From the NCBI GenBank assembly GCA_003170825.1, contig PMYL01000049.1:93567-140284 (forward strand): a stretch of 46,718 nucleotides of DNA, in the 5' to 3' direction. Position numbers and translations under genes: made by a program. Positions 8,537 through 16,879 of the stretch are shown one piece after another (position 1 is the stretch's first letter; every line of letters begins with the position of its first letter). Below the pieces are notes generated by a model, which ran no database searches, had not been told where the DNA came from, and was given only the letters and a program-made list of their open reading frames with translations. The DNA comes from Acidobacteriaceae bacterium. Lineage in GTDB: Bacteria; Acidobacteriota; Terriglobia; Terriglobales; Acidobacteriaceae.

Positions 8537-8923
8537 ATGCCCCGCGTAAAACGCAGCACCAAGCGGAGTGACCGCCGGAAGAAGATTCTTGACCGGGCAA
8601 GCGGTTATTTCCTGACGAAATCGAAGCTCTACCAGGCAGCGCAGGAAGCTGTAGAGCGCGGCCTGAAGTTTGCCTACACCGGCCGCAAGCAGAAGAAGCG
8701 CCAGTTCCGCTCGCTGTGGATCGTGCGCATCTCGGCCGCGGCCAAGCTGAACCACTTCAGCTACTCGCAGTTCATCAATGGGCTGAAGAAGGCCGGCGTT
8801 GAGCTGGACCGCAAGATTCTGGCCGACATCGCCGTCCATGACGCGGCGGGCTTCACCAAACTGGTGGAGCAGGCCAAAACGGCGCTGGTGTCGGAGAAGA
8901 TGATCAAGAAGCTGAGCGAATAG
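8537..8923 (+). CDS. rplT: 50S ribosomal protein L20
   Basis: A 128-residue large-subunit assembly protein that binds 23S rRNA. It starts [18 protein letters not shown] and contains [24 protein letters not shown] and the globular part with RISAAAK and [18 protein letters not shown], matching L20 throughout. It is slightly longer than the usual 117-120. It is the last gene of the infC cluster and is followed by a strong terminator. In other bacteria L20 represses this operon by binding leader RNA; the unusually long 204-base gap before rplT leaves room for that, which is inference. Confidence 0.97.
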   Translation: MPRVKRSTKRSDRRKKILDRASGYFLTKSKLYQAAQEAVERGLKFAYTGRKQKKRQFRSLWIVRISAAAKLNHFSYSQFINGLKKAGVELDRKILADIAVHDAAGFTKLVEQAKTALVSEKMIKKLSE

Positions 8924-8938
8924 CAATTGAATGGATCG

Positions 8939-8974
8939 AACGGCCCGGAATCCTGTTGATTTCGGGCCGTTTTG
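8939..8974 (+). terminator. Rho-independent terminator after rplT
   Basis: Stem AACGGCCCGGAA paired with TTTCGGGCCGTT, followed by TTTT, 16 bases after the rplT stop. Confidence 0.8.
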
Positions 8975-9092
8975 CGTTGTTCAGATTCCAAATGCGCTTT
9001 CGAGAGCCCTCCACAAATCATTCAGTTCTGAATTTTCCTGACGATCCGTAATCGTTACGCGATGGGCAGGTGGTTTATCCTGCTGTTTACGC

Positions 9093-10199
9093 ATGATGAA
9101 CGAAGAAATACCCAATCTGACGGCATTTGATGAGGCTGCGCTGGATAAGGCGTTCGGCGTGGTGGAACAACAGGCGCGCGAGGCTGCTGCTGCGCTCAGC
9201 GGCGGGGAGGCTGTGGAGGCCTTTCGGCTGCAGTGGCTGGGGCGCAAGCAAGGGCGGCTGACGGAGATTTCCGCGCGCTGGTTGAAGGTTGCTCCTCCAG
9301 AGGCCAAGAAGGCGCTGGGTCAGAAGTTCAACGCGCTCAAAGCGGTCGTGGAGGGCCTGCTGGACGAGGCGGCCGGAGCGGGGCCGAATGACGCAGCTCT
9401 CGCCGCCGAGGCCATCGATATTACGCTGCCGGGGACGCGGCGGCTGACCGGCGCGGAGCATCCGATTACGCGGACGCTGAACGAGATTACCAGCGTCTTT
9501 GCCGCGCTGGGCTACTCGGTTGGCGTGGGGCCCGAGGTCGAAACCGACTACTACAACTTCGAGTGCATGAACTTTCCGCCAGACCATCCGGCACGGGATA
9601 CGCAAGACACGCTGGTGGTGGCCAATCAGGACCGTCGCCCGCAGCGCGATAGGCTGCTGCTGCGTACGCACACTTCGCCGGTGCAGATGCGGACCATGGA
9701 GACGCAGCCGCCGCCGGTGCGCATCGTGATTCCGGGCAAGGTACACCGCAATGACGCGGCCGACGCCACGCACTCGCCGATCTTTCACCAGGTCGAGGGT
9801 CTCTGCGTGGACACGAACATCACCTTCAGCGACCTGAAGGGCACGCTGGACCACGCCATGAAGGCGTTGTTCGGCTCGGCGGTGAAGACGCGCTTTTACC
9901 CTTCGTTCTTTCCCTTCACCGAGCCGAGCGCGGACGTGCAGATTAGCTGCATCTTCTGCGGGGGCAAGGGCTGCGGCAAGTGCAAGCAGTCTGGGTGGAT
10001 CGAGCTGCTGGGCTGCGGGATGGTGGACCCGGCGGTCTTTGCCTTCGCGGCGGAAAAGCAGCCCGCTTACGATCCGAAAAAGATTTCCGGATTCGCGTTT
10101 GGCATGGGCGTGGAGCGGATCGCGATGATGAAGTACGGGATCAGCGAGATTGGGTCGTTTTATGCGGGGGATATGCGGTTCTTAGGTCAATTCGCCTGA
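9093..10199 (+). CDS. pheS: Phenylalanyl-tRNA synthetase alpha subunit
   Basis: Catalytic subunit of the alpha2-beta2 enzyme that charges tRNA-Phe. Of 368 residues, about 1-90 form the N-terminal coiled-coil arm. The class II core follows with HPITRTLNEI, the motif 2 region HTSPVQMRTM, FFPFTEPSADV and motif 3 GFAFGMGVERIAMMKYGI near the end. A Cys-rich knuckle CIFCGGKGCGKCK lies just before WIELLGCGMV; this insertion is seen in many bacterial PheS proteins. TATCCT at 9076-9081 is a possible -10, leaving almost no leader. pheT follows 38 bases downstream. Confidence 0.96.
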   Translation: MMNEEIPNLTAFDEAALDKAFGVVEQQAREAAAALSGGEAVEAFRLQWLGRKQGRLTEISARWLKVAPPEAKKALGQKFNALKAVVEGLLDEAAGAGPNDAALAAEAIDITLPGTRRLTGAEHPITRTLNEITSVFAALGYSVGVGPEVETDYYNFECMNFPPDHPARDTQDTLVVANQDRRPQRDRLLLRTHTSPVQMRTMETQPPPVRIVIPGKVHRNDAADATHSPIFHQVEGLCVDTNITFSDLKGTLDHAMKALFGSAVKTRFYPSFFPFTEPSADVQISCIFCGGKGCGKCKQSGWIELLGCGMVDPAVFAFAAEKQPAYDPKKISGFAFGMGVERIAMMKYGISEIGSFYAGDMRFLGQFA

Positions 10200-10237
10200 T
10201 GGGGAGTTAGCGCGCTTACTCGCGGCAAGGAATTCTA

Positions 10238-12376
10238 ATGAAGATATTGACGAAATGGCTTCGCGCTTACCTCCCGGGATTGACTGTTGACGACGCGCGC
10301 CTCGCCGAAGACCTGACCCTGCGCGGGATTGCCGTTGAAGGCGTTTCCGATCTCGGCAACGGGAACGGATCGCTCTACGAGATGGACATCACCACCAACC
10401 GCGTGGATGCGATGAATCACTACGGCGTGGCGCGCGAGGCTGCGGCCATCTATGGGCTGGCGTTGGCAGATCTCGATTTCGCTCTGCCCGAGGCGCGGCA
10501 GGCCGCCAAGGCCTTTCCGGTGCGGATCGAGGCCGAAGACGCCTGCGGCCGCTTCACGGCACGCGTGTTGCGCGGCATCACCATTGGCCAGTCGGACGAC
10601 TGGTTTGCGGGCGCGGAGGTGGCCACGTACTTTGGGTTGCTGGAGCAGAAGCGGATTTCGAACGCCGTGGATGCGACCAACTTTGCCTGGCTGGCGATGG
10701 GACAGCCCACGCACGTCTTCGACCTGGACAAGATCGAGGGCGGCATCGTGGTGCGGCGCGCGCGCAAGGGCGAGCGGCTGAAGACGCTGGACGGCGTGGA
10801 GCGCACGCTCGATGCGGAGGACCTGATTGTGGCCGACCATGCGAAGCCGCTGGGGCTGGCCGGGGTGATGGGCGGCTGGGACACGATGATTACGCCGGCG
10901 ACGACCAACGTGCTGGTGGAGGCGGCGTGGTTCGATCCGATGGCGGTGCGGCGGACGGCGCGGCGGCACGGGCTGCACACCGACGCCAGCCATCGCTTCG
11001 AGCGCGGGGCGGACTTCCATGCCGCGCCGGTGGCTTCGGCTTTGGTGAGCCGGATTCTGCTGGCCAACGGCGGGTGGATTGAGGGCGAACTGATGGATGT
11101 GCGCGTTGCGGCTGTCGAGGCGCGCACCGCCAACCGCAAGCCCATTGCGCTGGCTCTTGGCGAGGTGCGGCGCATTCTGGGCAAGACCGCGGATGAGGAA
11201 GGCATTACCGCGGCGACTGTCGAGGGAGTGCTTGGGGCGCTGGGGTGCGGGTTGGCAGCGAGCAAGTCGGCGAGTCAGGATGAGGCGGAGTGGCTAGTGA
11301 CGCTGCCCAGTTGGCGGCTGGATTTGGAGCGCGAGATCGATCTGATTGAAGAGGTCGCGCGGGTCTACGGGTACAACCGCTTTGCCAATACGCTGCCGGC
11401 GTTTGGCGAAGGGGTGCGGGCGCTGCCCTGGGCGGAGAAAGAATCCGAAGTGCGGCGCACACTATTGGCGGCCGGGTTTCATGAGGCGATTGCGAGCACT
11501 TTCTGTTCGGCGGCGGAGGCGGCGCTGACGGCGCCGCAACCGGGGCTCATGGTCCCGCTGGGCAATCCGCTGAGCGAGGAGGCGGGAGTGCTGCGGCCGT
11601 CGCTGGTGCCGGGCATGCTGGGGATGATTGCCGGCAACCTGAACCGCGATGTGAGCGACGTGCGACTTTTTGAGATGGGAACCGTCTTCAGCGGCACGAC
11701 GGACAAGGTGGAGGAACGGCCGGCAGTGGCGTTTGGCGCGGTGGGCAGTTTGCCGGAGCAGGGGGCGTTGCACGCCGCGCGGAACCTTGAGTTTCATGAT
11801 TTAAAGGGAGCGGTGGAGCAGGTGCTGGCGCGGTTCCAGGCGCGTGCCGTTTACTTCGACCGCTTTCCGGCGGAGGCCGGGCTTACGCCGAAGTGGTTGC
11901 ATCCCTATCGCGCCGCGCGGGTTGCGGTGGAGGGCGCGACGGTGGGGTGGTTCGGCCAACTGCATCCGCGCGAGGCCGCGGCGCGCAAGCTCGCCGCGGC
12001 GAGCAAGCTGAAGGAGCCGGTGCTGGTGGGCGAGCTGTATCTTGACCGGCTGTACAAGCTGCCGTTGCGCAGGCCGATTGCGCGAGATATTTCACGCTTC
12101 CAGCCGGTGCGGCGCGATTTCTCTTTGGTTCTGGACGAGAGCATTGGTTGGGAGAAGATCGACCAGGCGCTGGCCGGCTTGCAGATTCCCGAGCTGGTGG
12201 AGTGGCGGGTGCGCGAGGTGTTTCGTGATGCGCGGCTGGGCGCGGGCGAGTACTCGCTCCTGATGGGCGCAACCTTCCAGGCGGCGGACCGCACGCTGCG
12301 CGAGGAAGAGCTCAAGAGCTACCAGGAGCGGGTGGTGGAAGCTGTTGGCAAGGCAGGCGCGCGGCTGCGGACTTAG
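10238..12376 (+). CDS. pheT: Phenylalanyl-tRNA synthetase beta subunit lacking the N-terminal tRNA-binding domain
   Basis: Beta subunit, carrying editing and tRNA-recognition domains. It has 712 residues, against about 800 in E. coli. The N-terminal strand MKILTKWLRAYLPGLTVDDA...LTLRGIAVEGV runs directly into YEMDITTNRVDAMNHYGVAREAAAIYG. The roughly 110-residue EMAP/OB-fold tRNA-binding insertion that normally lies between is therefore missing. The B3/B4 editing region, B5 (from RKPIALALGEVRRILGK), the synthetase-like core and a complete C-terminal FDX-ACB domain are present. No frameshift or stop marks a deletion, so this is a natural short form. pheS-pheT operon. Confidence 0.95.
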   Translation: MKILTKWLRAYLPGLTVDDARLAEDLTLRGIAVEGVSDLGNGNGSLYEMDITTNRVDAMNHYGVAREAAAIYGLALADLDFALPEARQAAKAFPVRIEAEDACGRFTARVLRGITIGQSDDWFAGAEVATYFGLLEQKRISNAVDATNFAWLAMGQPTHVFDLDKIEGGIVVRRARKGERLKTLDGVERTLDAEDLIVADHAKPLGLAGVMGGWDTMITPATTNVLVEAAWFDPMAVRRTARRHGLHTDASHRFERGADFHAAPVASALVSRILLANGGWIEGELMDVRVAAVEARTANRKPIALALGEVRRILGKTADEEGITAATVEGVLGALGCGLAASKSASQDEAEWLVTLPSWRLDLEREIDLIEEVARVYGYNRFANTLPAFGEGVRALPWAEKESEVRRTLLAAGFHEAIASTFCSAAEAALTAPQPGLMVPLGNPLSEEAGVLRPSLVPGMLGMIAGNLNRDVSDVRLFEMGTVFSGTTDKVEERPAVAFGAVGSLPEQGALHAARNLEFHDLKGAVEQVLARFQARAVYFDRFPAEAGLTPKWLHPYRAARVAVEGATVGWFGQLHPREAAARKLAAASKLKEPVLVGELYLDRLYKLPLRRPIARDISRFQPVRRDFSLVLDESIGWEKIDQALAGLQIPELVEWRVREVFRDARLGAGEYSLLMGATFQAADRTLREEELKSYQERVVEAVGKAGARLRT

Positions 12377-12401
12377 GAAATGCAACAGGCTCGATAGGCG
12401 C

Positions 12402-12407
12402 TATACT
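12402..12407 (+). promoter_or_regulatory. Putative -10 for the coiled-coil gene and zapA
   Basis: GCTATACT with TATACT at 12402-12407, 38 bases before the start at 12445; the -35 is weak. Confidence 0.4.
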
Positions 12408-12444
12408 TGCACCGATACGGAGCATTTGAGCGGAGGTGTATTCA

Positions 12445-12804
12445 ATGTCGGAGTTTTCATGGGATTCCAAGGCGGTGGACGAGCGGGAACGGCAGCACCC
12501 TGACGAAACGGAAACGAAGCAGCCTGATGAGCCGGCTGCGGCGCCGGAGACGCTGGCCTTGAGCGCGAACGATTTTTCTGCGCTGGAAGAGCGGATTCTG
12601 CGCGCGGTGAACATGGTGAAGCGGGAGCGGCTGGCGCGGACGGCGGTCGAGGAGCGCGCGGCGAAGGCCGAGGCGCAACTGAAGGAGCAGGCGCCGCTTG
12701 CGGAGCAACTTCAGAATGAAGTGAGCGCGCTGCGCGCCGAGCGCGACCAGGTGCGGCAGCGCGTGGAGCGGCTATTGGCGCAACTGGATGCGCTGGAGCT
12801 GTAA
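12445..12804 (+). CDS. Small coiled-coil protein upstream of zapA (ZapB-like by position)
   Basis: 119 residues without a recognised catalytic domain. The first 40 are acidic and disordered. From about 50 onward there is heptad-rich sequence (LEERILRAVNMVKRERLARTAVEERAAKAEAQLKEQ ... VRQRVERLLAQLDALEL), clearly a coiled coil. The start at 12445 has GGAGG eight bases upstream. It sits 22 bases before zapA, so a role in division beside ZapA is plausible, like ZapB in other bacteria, but this rests on context only. Confidence 0.75.
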   Translation: MSEFSWDSKAVDERERQHPDETETKQPDEPAAAPETLALSANDFSALEERILRAVNMVKRERLARTAVEERAAKAEAQLKEQAPLAEQLQNEVSALRAERDQVRQRVERLLAQLDALEL

Positions 12805-12826
12805 GGGAAGGCTTGGGAGGTAAGGC

Positions 12827-13150
12827 ATGGCTGAGGAACCCGCCGCGGCGGGCGGCAATGCAACCGGTTACGTGACCGTTGAGATCTACGACCAGACCTA
12901 TCATCTTTCCGGCCAGGACACGGATCACATTCGGGAACTGGCCGCGCGGGTGGATGCAAAGATGCGCGCCGTGGCCGCGCAGGGCCGCACCGCGGACTCG
13001 CTGCGCGTGGCCGTGCTGGCCGCGCTCAATCTTGCAGACGAGCTGTCCCAGGCCGGGGGCGCCGATGCGCAACTGGGTCATGCGCGCGCCGTCAGCCTGC
13101 GCGGGCTGCTGGACGAAGTGCTTGAGGAAGAGCGGAAGACCGGGTCGTAG
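12827..13150 (+). CDS. zapA: Cell division protein ZapA
   Basis: A 107-residue FtsZ-associated protein that bundles FtsZ filaments. It has the family pattern VTVEIYDQTYHLSGQDTDHIRELAARVDAKM (residues about 15-46) followed by LRVAVLAALNLADEL and a short C-terminal helix. Cytoplasmic. It follows the coiled-coil gene in an apparent operon. In many bacteria the 6S RNA gene lies directly downstream of zapA, and a matching structure is found here. Confidence 0.88.
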   Translation: MAEEPAAAGGNATGYVTVEIYDQTYHLSGQDTDHIRELAARVDAKMRAVAAQGRTADSLRVAVLAALNLADELSQAGGADAQLGHARAVSLRGLLDEVLEEERKTGS

Positions 13151-13233
13151 GCAGATGTTCCCCGTTTTGGGCGGGCGGTTCCCAAAATCGGCGGGGTGGG
13201 AATGTAGCACATCGCGCCTACCTCGCACAAGAC

Positions 13234-13262
13234 TTGTAATTCCTCGCGCGGCCCCATACCAT
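13234..13262 (+). promoter_or_regulatory. Putative 6S RNA promoter
   Basis: TTGTAA (13234-13239), a 17-base spacer and TACCAT (13257-13262). The predicted start near 13269 coincides with the beginning of the folded RNA. Confidence 0.45.
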
Positions 13263-13268
13263 CCGCAA

Positions 13269-13460
13269 TAGAAACCGGCCTGCAAAGCAGGTGGGTAGTC
13301 AACGCTGGTTGAACCAACATTCGTGAACAGGGGCTCAACTCGACAATCGGTTCTGTGTGCCGTGTCCGCCAGTCCGGAATGCCTAATGAACCGCGGAGAG
13401 CTCCACCTTCCTAGGAAGGGTTCACCAGCGCATAACCCACGGCCCAGTGGGCCGGATTCT
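13269..13460 (+). ncRNA. ssrS: 6S RNA candidate
   Basis: About 190 bases that fold into the long interrupted rod typical of 6S RNA, which binds sigma-70 RNA polymerase. Visible pairings, from outside inward: GTGGGT 13291-13296 with ACCCAC 13435-13440; CGCTGG 13303-13308 with CCAGCG 13425-13430; TGAACC 13310-13315 with GGTTCA 13419-13424. Then, beyond a large central bubble, GGGGCTC 13330-13336 pairs with GAGCTCC 13398-13404 and CGGTTC 13348-13353 with GAACCG 13388-13393. The 3' side of the bubble can form the small hairpin CCTTCCTAGGAAGG (13406-13419), also a 6S feature. Position just after zapA matches known synteny. Exact ends are inferred. Confidence 0.75.
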
Positions 13461-13507
13461 ACCTTCCTCCGAAATCCCGGCGGCTACGACTGAAGTCGAA
13501 ATGCCGT

Positions 13508-14323
13508 ATGCTGGCTCTGGTGTATCCAGTTCTCTTCCACATCGGTTCGATTCTCATCCCGGCCTATGGTGCGCTGGCGGCGCTGGGCGTGTTGGCGGCG
13601 CTGTTTCTTGCCGCACGGACGGCGCGGATTGCGGGCGTGAATGCCGGGCAGGTGTGGAATCTCTGCGTTGTGGCATTGTTTGCGGCCCTTCTCGGTCAGC
13701 GGCTGCTGCTGGTGCTGGCCAACTGGAGCGAGCTGCGCCATCATCCCTCGTGGATGCTGGGGCTGGCCATGATTCATCATCCGCTGCTGGCGGCGGCGGG
13801 AGCGCTGGCGGGCGTGGGATCCGCGGTGGTGTATGCGCGCTGGCGGCGGCTGCCGCTGGGTACGACGGCCGATGCGCTGGCCGCGCCGCTGGCCTTGGGT
13901 CTGGCCTTCGAGCAACTGGGCGCATTGCTTGCCGGGTCGGGTTACGGGACTGAGGCCGGTGTCCGCTGGGCCGTGACCTACACCAATCCGCTGGCCGCGC
14001 GCTGGAGCGGGACGCCGCTGGGCATTCCGCTGCATCCGGTGCAGGCGTACGCGGCGTTGGTTTTCCTGACCCTCTCGTTTTTTTTGCTGGTCTGGTTGCC
14101 TGCGAGGCGGCAACAAGGCGATGTGGCCGGGCTGGGTCTGCTGGGGACCGGCGTAACTGTTTACATCACCGAGTTGTGGCGCGATCCGGAGGGCCGCGGC
14201 GCGGTGCTGGGTGGAGCGCTGGATGGGCCACAGGTGGCGGCGATTGTGCTGGTGCTCGCCGGCGCTCTGGTGCTGCTTGAGCGCAAAGTCACGCGTACGA
14301 ACAACGAGGGCGAAGATGGTTGA
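13508..14323 (+). CDS. Prolipoprotein diacylglyceryl transferase family protein, active-site residues altered
   Basis: 271 residues, about seven membrane segments. Similar to Lgt in layout: PAYGALAALG near the start, a His in MIHHPLL (90-91), GIPLHPVQAYA (172-182) and TELWRDPEG (221-229). The Lgt signature GRLGNFINGE is replaced by EQLGALLAGS (135-144). The Arg and Asn known to be essential in E. coli Lgt (R143, N146) are therefore Gln and Ala here by my alignment, while the Tyr, a His and the late Arg remain. It may be a paralogue with a changed role rather than the cell's working Lgt. Its end overlaps the next gene by eight bases (ATGGTTGA), implying translational coupling. Confidence 0.7.
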   Translation: MLALVYPVLFHIGSILIPAYGALAALGVLAALFLAARTARIAGVNAGQVWNLCVVALFAALLGQRLLLVLANWSELRHHPSWMLGLAMIHHPLLAAAGALAGVGSAVVYARWRRLPLGTTADALAAPLALGLAFEQLGALLAGSGYGTEAGVRWAVTYTNPLAARWSGTPLGIPLHPVQAYAALVFLTLSFFLLVWLPARRQQGDVAGLGLLGTGVTVYITELWRDPEGRGAVLGGALDGPQVAAIVLVLAGALVLLERKVTRTNNEGEDG

Positions 14324-15383
14324 GGCCGGGAAGGTGGATGAACGGCGCACGATCGATGTGCCCGCGGAGGCAGCCGGGCAGCGGCTTGATACGTTTCTTG
14401 CCCAGTTCCTGACGGCGCAAGGCGAGGGCGTTAGCCGATCGCGTGTGCAACTGCTCATGGAGCAGGGTGATGTGCTGGTCAACGGCGAGCGCGAGAAAGC
14501 CTCCCTGAAGTTGCGCGGCGGTGAGCGGATCGCTGTGACCGGCGAACCGCATCCCGCGCCGCTGAAGGCTACGCCGGAAGACATTCCGCTGGACGTGGTG
14601 TTCGAGGACGCCGATCTCGCGGTGGTGAACAAGCCGGCCGGCATGATGGTTCACGCCGGGTCAGGGCAGAATGAAGATGCGCGCAGCCGGGGCACGCTCG
14701 TGAACGCTCTGCTCTACCGGTTCAAGGCGCTTTCTTCCACCGGAGGCGATTTGCGCCCCGGCATCGTTCACCGGTTGGACAAGGACACCAGCGGCCTGAT
14801 CGTGGTGGCCAAGAACGACCGTACCCACGCGGCGCTGGGAGAGATGTTTGCTAGCCGCCAAATCAAGAAAACTTATATTGCTTTAGTCCAGGGGGCTGTG
14901 GAGCGGCAAAAGGGGACCATCAACGCGGGCGTGGGCCGCGATCCGGTGCGGCGGACACGCATGACCGCGCAGCCACAGGAAAACGCGCGCACTGCCGTCT
15001 CTCATTACGAGGTGGTCCGGCGGCTCAGCAATCGCTTTGGCAAGTTCACGCTGGTTCGGGTGCGCATCGAGACCGGCCGGACGCATCAGATCAGAGTCCA
15101 CATGGCGTCGATCGGGCACCCGGTGGTGGGGGACACGCTCTACGGGGGCGCGGGACAACTTATGGACCAGGTGGCCGCGCAGGCCGCGCAGTCCAAGGCC
15201 GCCCGAAGGAATGCGGAGCCGGAAAGGCTGAGGCTGGGACGGAACTTTCTTCACGCGGCGAAGCTCGAGTTCGCGCACCCTGCGACGGGAAAGTTGTTGC
15301 AGTTGGAGGCGCCGCTGCCGCAGGAGTTGGAGCAGTTCCTGGGCCGGTTGGAGAGTGAGGAAACGGCCGCCGGTAACGACTGA
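14316..15383 (+). CDS. RluD-type 23S rRNA pseudouridine synthase
   Basis: 355 residues. An N-terminal S4 RNA-binding domain (about 15-75, RLDTFLAQFL...SRSRVQLLMEQGDVLVNG) is followed by the RluA/RluD catalytic domain. Its signature HRLDKDTSGLIVVAKN has the catalytic Asp at residue 155, and ETGRTHQIRVHMASIGHPVVGDTLYGG follows. The family converts uridines in 23S rRNA helix 69. RluD is the best guess, but the exact target cannot be fixed from sequence. Translation is probably coupled to the preceding lgt-like gene through the eight-base overlap. Confidence 0.9.
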   Translation: MVEAGKVDERRTIDVPAEAAGQRLDTFLAQFLTAQGEGVSRSRVQLLMEQGDVLVNGEREKASLKLRGGERIAVTGEPHPAPLKATPEDIPLDVVFEDADLAVVNKPAGMMVHAGSGQNEDARSRGTLVNALLYRFKALSSTGGDLRPGIVHRLDKDTSGLIVVAKNDRTHAALGEMFASRQIKKTYIALVQGAVERQKGTINAGVGRDPVRRTRMTAQPQENARTAVSHYEVVRRLSNRFGKFTLVRVRIETGRTHQIRVHMASIGHPVVGDTLYGGAGQLMDQVAAQAAQSKAARRNAEPERLRLGRNFLHAAKLEFAHPATGKLLQLEAPLPQELEQFLGRLESEETAAGND

Positions 15384-15445
15384 CGGGCTTGAACGGATTC
15401 GGACGGATGCGATTGGACGGGCACGGTTGATAAAATGAGGAAGCC

Positions 15446-16444
15446 ATGACCAAACAGCTTTTCGGCCTCGTGCTTGCGGCGGCGCTTCCAGCGGCCGTAC
15501 TGGCAGCGCAGCAGCCGGCAACCCCGCCGGCAGCCCCGTCCACACAAACTCCTGCGGCCCAGCAGCCGGCGGCGCAGCCCGCCGATCAGCAGGCGGACAC
15601 GAACGCACCCACAATCCGGCTAGGCGTGAATGAGGTCAACCTCATCTTTACCGTCACGGACAAGCATGGGCACTACATTCCCAACCTGCGGCAGAGCGAC
15701 TTTGCCCTGTCCGACGATGGGCGTGAGCCGGCCAAGGTGACCTCCTTCCGCCAGCAGATCAACCTGCCTTTGCGCGTGGGCATTGTGATCGACGCCAGCA
15801 CCTCGATTCGCACCCGCTTTCAATTCGAGCAACAATCGGCGACTGAGTTCCTTATCCAGATACTCAAGGCCAAGAGCGACCGCGCTTTCGTGATGGGGTT
15901 CGACGTAACGCCAACGGTGACCCAGGACTGGACCAACAACATCGACGCTCTGGAGACGGGCGTGAACCGGCTGCGGCCCGGCGGCGGCACCGCGATGTTC
16001 GACGCCGTCTACACCGCCTGCCGCGACAAGCTGCTGGACGTTTCGCGTGGCCAGGAGCCCACTCGCAAGGCCATGGTGTTGCTCTCCGACGGCGACGACA
16101 ACCAGAGCCGGGTCCACCAGGACGAGGTCATCAAGGAGTGCGAGCGGGCGGAGACCATCATCTACGCCATCAGCACCAACTGGACGCCCAGCCGCGGCCC
16201 GGGCGATAAGGTGCTGACTCAGATGGCCGAGTCCACCGGAGGCCGGGTCTTTTTCCCGCCCTCGGTGGAAGAGATATCGAACAGCTTCCACGACATCGAA
16301 GAAGAGTTGCGCAGCCAGTACGCATTGACTTATACGCCAGCGAACTTCAAGTCCGACGGCGCCTTCCGTTCGATCTATCTCTTTTGCAATGACCGGAGCT
16401 ACCAGGCGCGGGCTCGCAAGGGGTACTTCGCGCCACGGCAGTAA
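15446..16444 (+). CDS. Secreted VWA-domain protein of the acidobacterial type
   Basis: 332 residues. It has a signal peptide (about 1-20, LFGLVLAAALPAAVLAA), then a 30-residue Ala/Pro/Gln linker. An Ig-like strand region follows (VNEVNLIFTVTDKHGHYIPNLRQSDFALSDDG), then a von Willebrand A domain with the metal site DASTS (116-120), a Thr-containing GGTAMFDAV and LSDGDD. This combination matches the VWFA-related family (TIGR03436) found many times per genome in Acidobacteriota. Ligand unknown. TAAAAT at 15431-15436 is nine bases from the ATG; GAGG also precedes the start. Confidence 0.88.
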   Translation: MTKQLFGLVLAAALPAAVLAAQQPATPPAAPSTQTPAAQQPAAQPADQQADTNAPTIRLGVNEVNLIFTVTDKHGHYIPNLRQSDFALSDDGREPAKVTSFRQQINLPLRVGIVIDASTSIRTRFQFEQQSATEFLIQILKAKSDRAFVMGFDVTPTVTQDWTNNIDALETGVNRLRPGGGTAMFDAVYTACRDKLLDVSRGQEPTRKAMVLLSDGDDNQSRVHQDEVIKECERAETIIYAISTNWTPSRGPGDKVLTQMAESTGGRVFFPPSVEEISNSFHDIEEELRSQYALTYTPANFKSDGAFRSIYLFCNDRSYQARARKGYFAPRQ

Positions 16445-16879
16445 TTTGGGAACGCTCGGGGACAATTCTCAGTTTGTCGAGGACTGCCTCTGTTTTGAAG
16501 GGGCGCGGCTGAATTCGCGCCCTTTCAAGACCACGGGGTTATCCGCCGCATCATTGGCTACGGCTTACCGCGGAAGCGGATATTTCCATTGCTCCTGAGC
16601 CTTTCTGCTGTTCTCTCCATGCGGGCGAACTGAGCGTTCCGTTTCAGGACAGTTCCGCGGCCATCTGTCCGGATTTGGCTCACCGCCAGATTCTTCCCCT
16701 TTCTATCTCGCCCATTTCTCCCATCACGCGATGAAATAGGGAGAAGGTTATTCCGAGAGATCTCCAATTGGGTTGGCGCGCGGCCTGCTGGGTTTCGAGT
16801 CTGCCCGCCGGACAGAGAAAGATGGGGAAATCGGAATCGACGAAGCCGCGGAAAGGCTGTGCGGACTGGGGGATATGCG
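16445..16879. other. Intergenic region without a supported gene
   Basis: Holds the hairpin at 16495-16528. A minus-strand open frame at 16558-16908 looks spurious (no signal, no start site, atypical composition). Nothing else is recognised. Confidence 0.5.
16495..16528. terminator. Long hairpin after the VWA gene
   Basis: Stem TTGAAGGGGCGCG / CGCGCCCTTTCAA (12 of 13 pairs exact) with an eight-base loop, 50 bases after the stop codon. It may terminate the VWA gene. The left arm plus GCT recurs at 36651 and 36701, so it is also a dispersed repeat. Confidence 0.6.
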
